A DNA stretch of 21,157 bases from Plantago elongata (lineage: Eukaryota > Streptophyta > Magnoliopsida > Lamiales > Plantaginaceae), in contig JAYMSP010003088.1 of the NCBI GenBank assembly GCA_036897095.1, forward strand, positions 1-21,157, in the 5' to 3' direction. Under the pieces are notes generated by a model. It had not been told where the DNA came from, made no database searches, and was given only the letters and a program-made list of their open reading frames with translations. Position numbers and translations under genes: made by a program. Below, one piece after another: positions 18,586-21,157 of this stretch. Numbering within the stretch: the stretch's first letter is position 1; each line of letters starts with the position of its first letter.

Positions 18586-18894
18586 AGGTGAAAATATGCA
18601 TATACTGAACAAAAGTCAACATATCTTAAATATAAAAAGTAAATTTTCATATCTAATAGAAAACCACTTTTTCTCTAAATTTTGTAGTGATTCTTTTAAT
18701 AATACTTGAAATTATTGCATCATACAAGTATAAATTTGTTTTGAGTGTGAGATAGTCGAAAGTGAACGAGTATGATTTCTTTTATGATAATAATATACAA
18801 ACACTTTGACTTTTATAACCTAAGTATGAAACTGATTAAAGTAAAAATTAAAAAATTAAGTTTAAAACAAAGGGAGTATATGCCACGGAGTTTC
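18586..18894. other. AT-rich intergenic DNA
   Basis: No gene. AAAACAAAGGGAGTATA at 18864-18880 resembles a Stowaway right end followed by its TA, but the left end is not visible. Confidence 0.4.
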
Positions 18895-19246
18895 TTAGGT
18901 CATCTTTAATGGTGACGCACGATAAATCGTCACGTTGTGGTTGTCACGTTTTTTCTGTTTAGTTTGTTTAGAAGTTGAAATTAACCAAATTGCATTTTAT
19001 TAAAGATGTTTTATAATTTATTGAGATAGAACAAACCACAAATATATTACAACATAGTGCGGGGAATTTAAATCAAACGGGAATAAAATGCAACAAACCC
19101 ACAACACACAACATCGAAATAAACAAACACACAACTTTGATTGGAGAAGACCATCTTCACTGTAGCCTCCAAATATGTTCCATCAAGTCGTTTCTTAGCT
19201 GGGTGTGCGTGATTAAACTATTCATCTGTCGTAAATTGTTCATGTA

Positions 19247-20520
19247 TTACGGGATAGTATTTATTGTAGACAGCGCCCGACGGATACGAACTCCATCAAT
19301 GAGATCTGGTACATGCTCACGGGTATCTTGTTCGAGCTCTTCAATTTCTTCGTCATAGTTTAGGTATTTGTGGCGCTCATCTTCAAATATCACGTTGTGG
19401 AGTGTTATGCAACAATCCATAATCTTTTTGAGAATGACTTTGTTGTGCGCAAGGGCCGGATTTCGTATAATTGCAAACCGTGATTGCATAACTCCGAAAG
19501 CACGTTCGACATCTTTGCGGCAGGACTCTTGAAGCTCAGAGAACTTGGATTGTTTGTGAGTTACCGGATTCGGATGGCAAGAACAAACATAGCCCAAGCT
19601 GGGTAGATCCCATCGGTTAGATAGTAAGGCATGTTGTATTGATGGTTATTGACCTCAAAGTTGACCTGATGGGCCATGTCGTTAAGGAGATCGTCGAACA
19701 TCGGTGAACGTTGAATGATTGATAAGTCTTTGTATTTTCCGGAAACCCCAAAGAATGAATGTCATATCCAAATATCTTGGGATGCTACTACTTCTAACAC
19801 AAGAGTAGGCTTTTTACTTCTGCCTTGGAACTGACCGTGACACGCCTTCGGACAGTTCTTCCATGTTTAGTGCATACAGTCGATACTCCCAAGCATGTCC
19901 ACAAATCCTCGCACACCGTTGATTGCTAACAACCTTCGTACTCATTGGCCATGCGCATGTATGTTTGACCGAACTCAGCAACAACGGCGTCACAAAAGCG
20001 GTTTAGACACTTGATAGTCGTGCTTTCACCGAGCCGACAATACTCATCAACCGAGTCGGAAGATGCCCCATAAGCTAGCATGCGAATTGCGGAGGTACAT
20101 TTTAGTAGTGTGGTTAACCCTGGCCCGGCCAGTAGCATCTGGACTGCATACAAAGTAATCATCTTGACGCAACACAACTCCAACCACCCGTTTGAACAAC
20201 GGTCTCTCCATTCTGAATCTCCGTCGAAATTTCGATGCATATGTTGGACGAACACCGAAGTAGTCTCGCTCCAAGCCCACTGCACGCGCTTCTTGCTCTC
20301 TGTCAATGTAAGCACGTGTGTAGCCGCTACGTCATGGCTTGACTTGTTGTTGTTGGTAGTGTTGGATCACATTTGGCATGTTTTGCATTTGTACGAAAGG
20401 ATGTTTTGCATTTGTACGAAAGGATTGGATGTAGAAGAGCCATCGAAAAGTTCATCAGATGACGAACTGTTCTCGGATGAAGTATTATTTTCTGGCACTG
20501 GGTTGAATATGATTATATTT
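19247..20520 (-). pseudogene. PIF/Harbinger DDE transposase, broken
   Basis: Pieces of a HARBI1-like nuclease (transposase that cuts and rejoins element DNA with a companion Myb-like protein) follow in family order: ERDYFGVRPTYASKFRRRFR, KCTSAIRMLAYG with EYCRLGEST, RGFVDMLGSIDCMH, QYNMPYYLTDGIYP, then CRKDVERAFGVMQSRFAIIR and LHNVIFEDER. Codons for the three catalytic acids are still present: D at 19879-19881, D at 19612-19614, E at 19505-19507. Damage: TGA at 20332-20334, frame changes near 20120, 19930 and 19580, TAA at 19867-19869 and TGA at 19762-19764 (both where the family has Trp), and a 23 bp tandem duplication near the N-terminus. It cannot make an active protein; an intact relative elsewhere in the genome is likely. 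Confidence 0.85.
20378..20423. repeat. Perfect 23 bp tandem duplication in the transposase N-terminus
   Basis: The 23 bases starting ATGTTTTGCATTTGTACG at 20378-20400 are repeated without change at 20401-20423. Because 23 is not a multiple of three it shifts the frame. Perfect identity suggests a young event. Confidence 0.9.
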
Positions 20521-20744
20521 GAAAATAATTAGTGATAGAGTGTTTTCAGCTTAATTAATAAAGAGGAAGAAGGAATGAGGATGTTGTGTCTACAAATGAG
20601 TTCCATGATTGCATTATATAGACAATTTGCTGGAGATAAAAATGTGTCATTCATTAGTCATAGATGAGTCACTTCAACATTGGATTCCCGATAAAAGTAA
20701 ATATAATGTGTATGGACTTAGCAAGATCTGACAAGATTCTCGAC

Positions 20745-20766
20745 AAAGTAAAGTAAAGTAAAGTAA
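20745..20766. repeat. Microsatellite (AAAGT)n
   Basis: Four units of AAAGT plus a partial one. It lies between the two element ORFs. Confidence 0.8.
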
Positions 20767-20850
20767 GATGCTTCACAAGATGCTGACAAATTCAAATTCA
20801 AATTCGAATTCAAACACAAACAAAATACACACTGTTTTTATAACAAAAAA

Positions 20851-20958
20851 GCCACACTTCGGAAAGTAAAATACAAACAAGCCACACTTTGGAAGGTAAA
20901 AAAAAATAAACTCGCCACACTTCAGAAGGAAAAGTAAAAATAAACAAGCCACATTTCG
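20851..20958. repeat. Tandem repeat, 30-34 bp unit, four copies
   Basis: GCCACACTTCGGAA-type units begin at 20851, 20881, 20914 and 20948, each followed by an A-rich spacer. They sit just downstream of the ORF that ends at 20970. Confidence 0.8.
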
Positions 20959-20969
20959 ATCATTAGCCG

Positions 20970-21157
20970 TTAGTCCGATCCAAACAGTTGTTTGCCTAGT
21001 GCTTGTAAGTGTGCTTTGGCATCATTAGGCAAGTTGTCGTATTTTCCCACAAGTGTAAAATACGTGTCCATCATCTTGGACTTTGACTTACGCTCCTCCT
21101 TTTCGCGAGCAAGCTCCAACTTTTGTTTTTCCACTTCAAGGAATTGGGGATAATTCT
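20970..21157 (-). CDS. C-terminus of a probable PIF/Harbinger second ORF (Myb/NAM-associated type), partial
   Basis: An open frame runs from the right edge of the window to TAA at 20970-20972, giving about 61 residues. They read NYPQFLEVEKQKLELAREKE, then ERKSKSKMMDTYFTLVGKYD, ending HLQALGKQLFGSD. The charged helix with QK-LELAREKEERKSK resembles the C-terminal region of the plant proteins annotated as NAM-associated or Myb/SANT-like, often the companion ORF of PIF/Harbinger elements. Its position upstream of the transposase on the same strand fits. There are no stops inside the visible part. The start and the DNA-binding domain are outside the window. The family call is inference from composition and context. 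Confidence 0.6.
   Translation of the reverse strand, partial: NYPQFLEVEKQKLELAREKEERKSKSKMMDTYFTLVGKYDNLPNDAKAHLQALGKQLFGSD

Larger units (their letters stand above)
18895..21157 (-). mobile_element. PIF/Harbinger element, left end inferred, right end outside window
   Basis: It contains a DDE_Tnp_4-type transposase relic and, upstream of it, a second ORF, as in PIF/Harbinger and Pong elements. TTA at 18895-18897 followed by GGTCATCTTTAATGG is a plausible 3 bp target site (TWA) and left terminus. Just inside it GTGACG (18912-18917) pairs with CGTCAC (18928-18933). The right terminus is not in the window, so the boundary cannot be confirmed by matching ends. Confidence 0.55.

Noticed and set aside
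18342..18650. 102-codon minus-strand frame with repeated FLFKVCEF-type text
   Set aside because: It is the translation of the 21 bp minisatellite and has no protein features beyond the repeat.
20080..20532. 150-codon plus-strand frame
   Set aside because: Antisense shadow of the Harbinger transposase, whose conserved blocks are on the minus strand.

Overview
The window is a piece of plant nuclear genome. The evidence is AT-rich intergenic DNA, GT-AG introns, an intact auxin response factor gene with a microRNA160 complementary site, eudicot-type Stowaway MITEs, and relics of plant Helitrons and PIF/Harbinger elements. A eudicot is most likely; the species cannot be fixed from this sequence.

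Layout. Positions 1-7000 are a transposon graveyard. Pieces of Helitron Rep/helicase protein can be read on the minus strand at about 560-960, 1745-3060, 3600-4335 and 4510-5110. The 1745-3060 piece is split by a TRIM-like insertion at 2071-2734 that carries two diverged ~230 bp direct repeats. A SINE-like tRNA-derived sequence lies near 1041-1115, and a 205 bp unit occurs twice (3731-3935 and 6448-6652).

Positions 7790-11330 hold the main gene: a class C (ARF10/16-like) auxin response factor of 662 aa in four exons on the plus strand. It has a 21-nt miR160 site with one terminal mismatch, two overlapping uORFs plus a start-stop codon pair in the leader, and a G-quadruplex motif upstream. Positions 11330-14500 are gene-poor. 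At 14502-14744 there is a Stowaway-like MITE, followed by a 109 bp tandem duplication that copied the 5' part of an exon with its splice acceptor, then the last two exons of a gene I do not recognise (to 15429).

Positions 15430-17800 hold no gene I can support. At 17842-18063 (minus) is an intact single-exon UBL5/Hub1 ubiquitin-like gene with its own TATA box and telobox. A 21 bp-type minisatellite lies at 18431-18585. From about 18898 to the right edge is a PIF/Harbinger element: a broken DDE transposase (about 19247-20520, minus) and the C-terminal end of a probable second, Myb/NAM-associated-type ORF (20970-21157, minus). Its right end lies outside the window.

Only ARF and UBL5 look like intact host genes. 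They are unrelated in pathway: auxin transcriptional repression under miR160 control, and pre-mRNA splicing. The rest is mostly mobile DNA in different states of decay.
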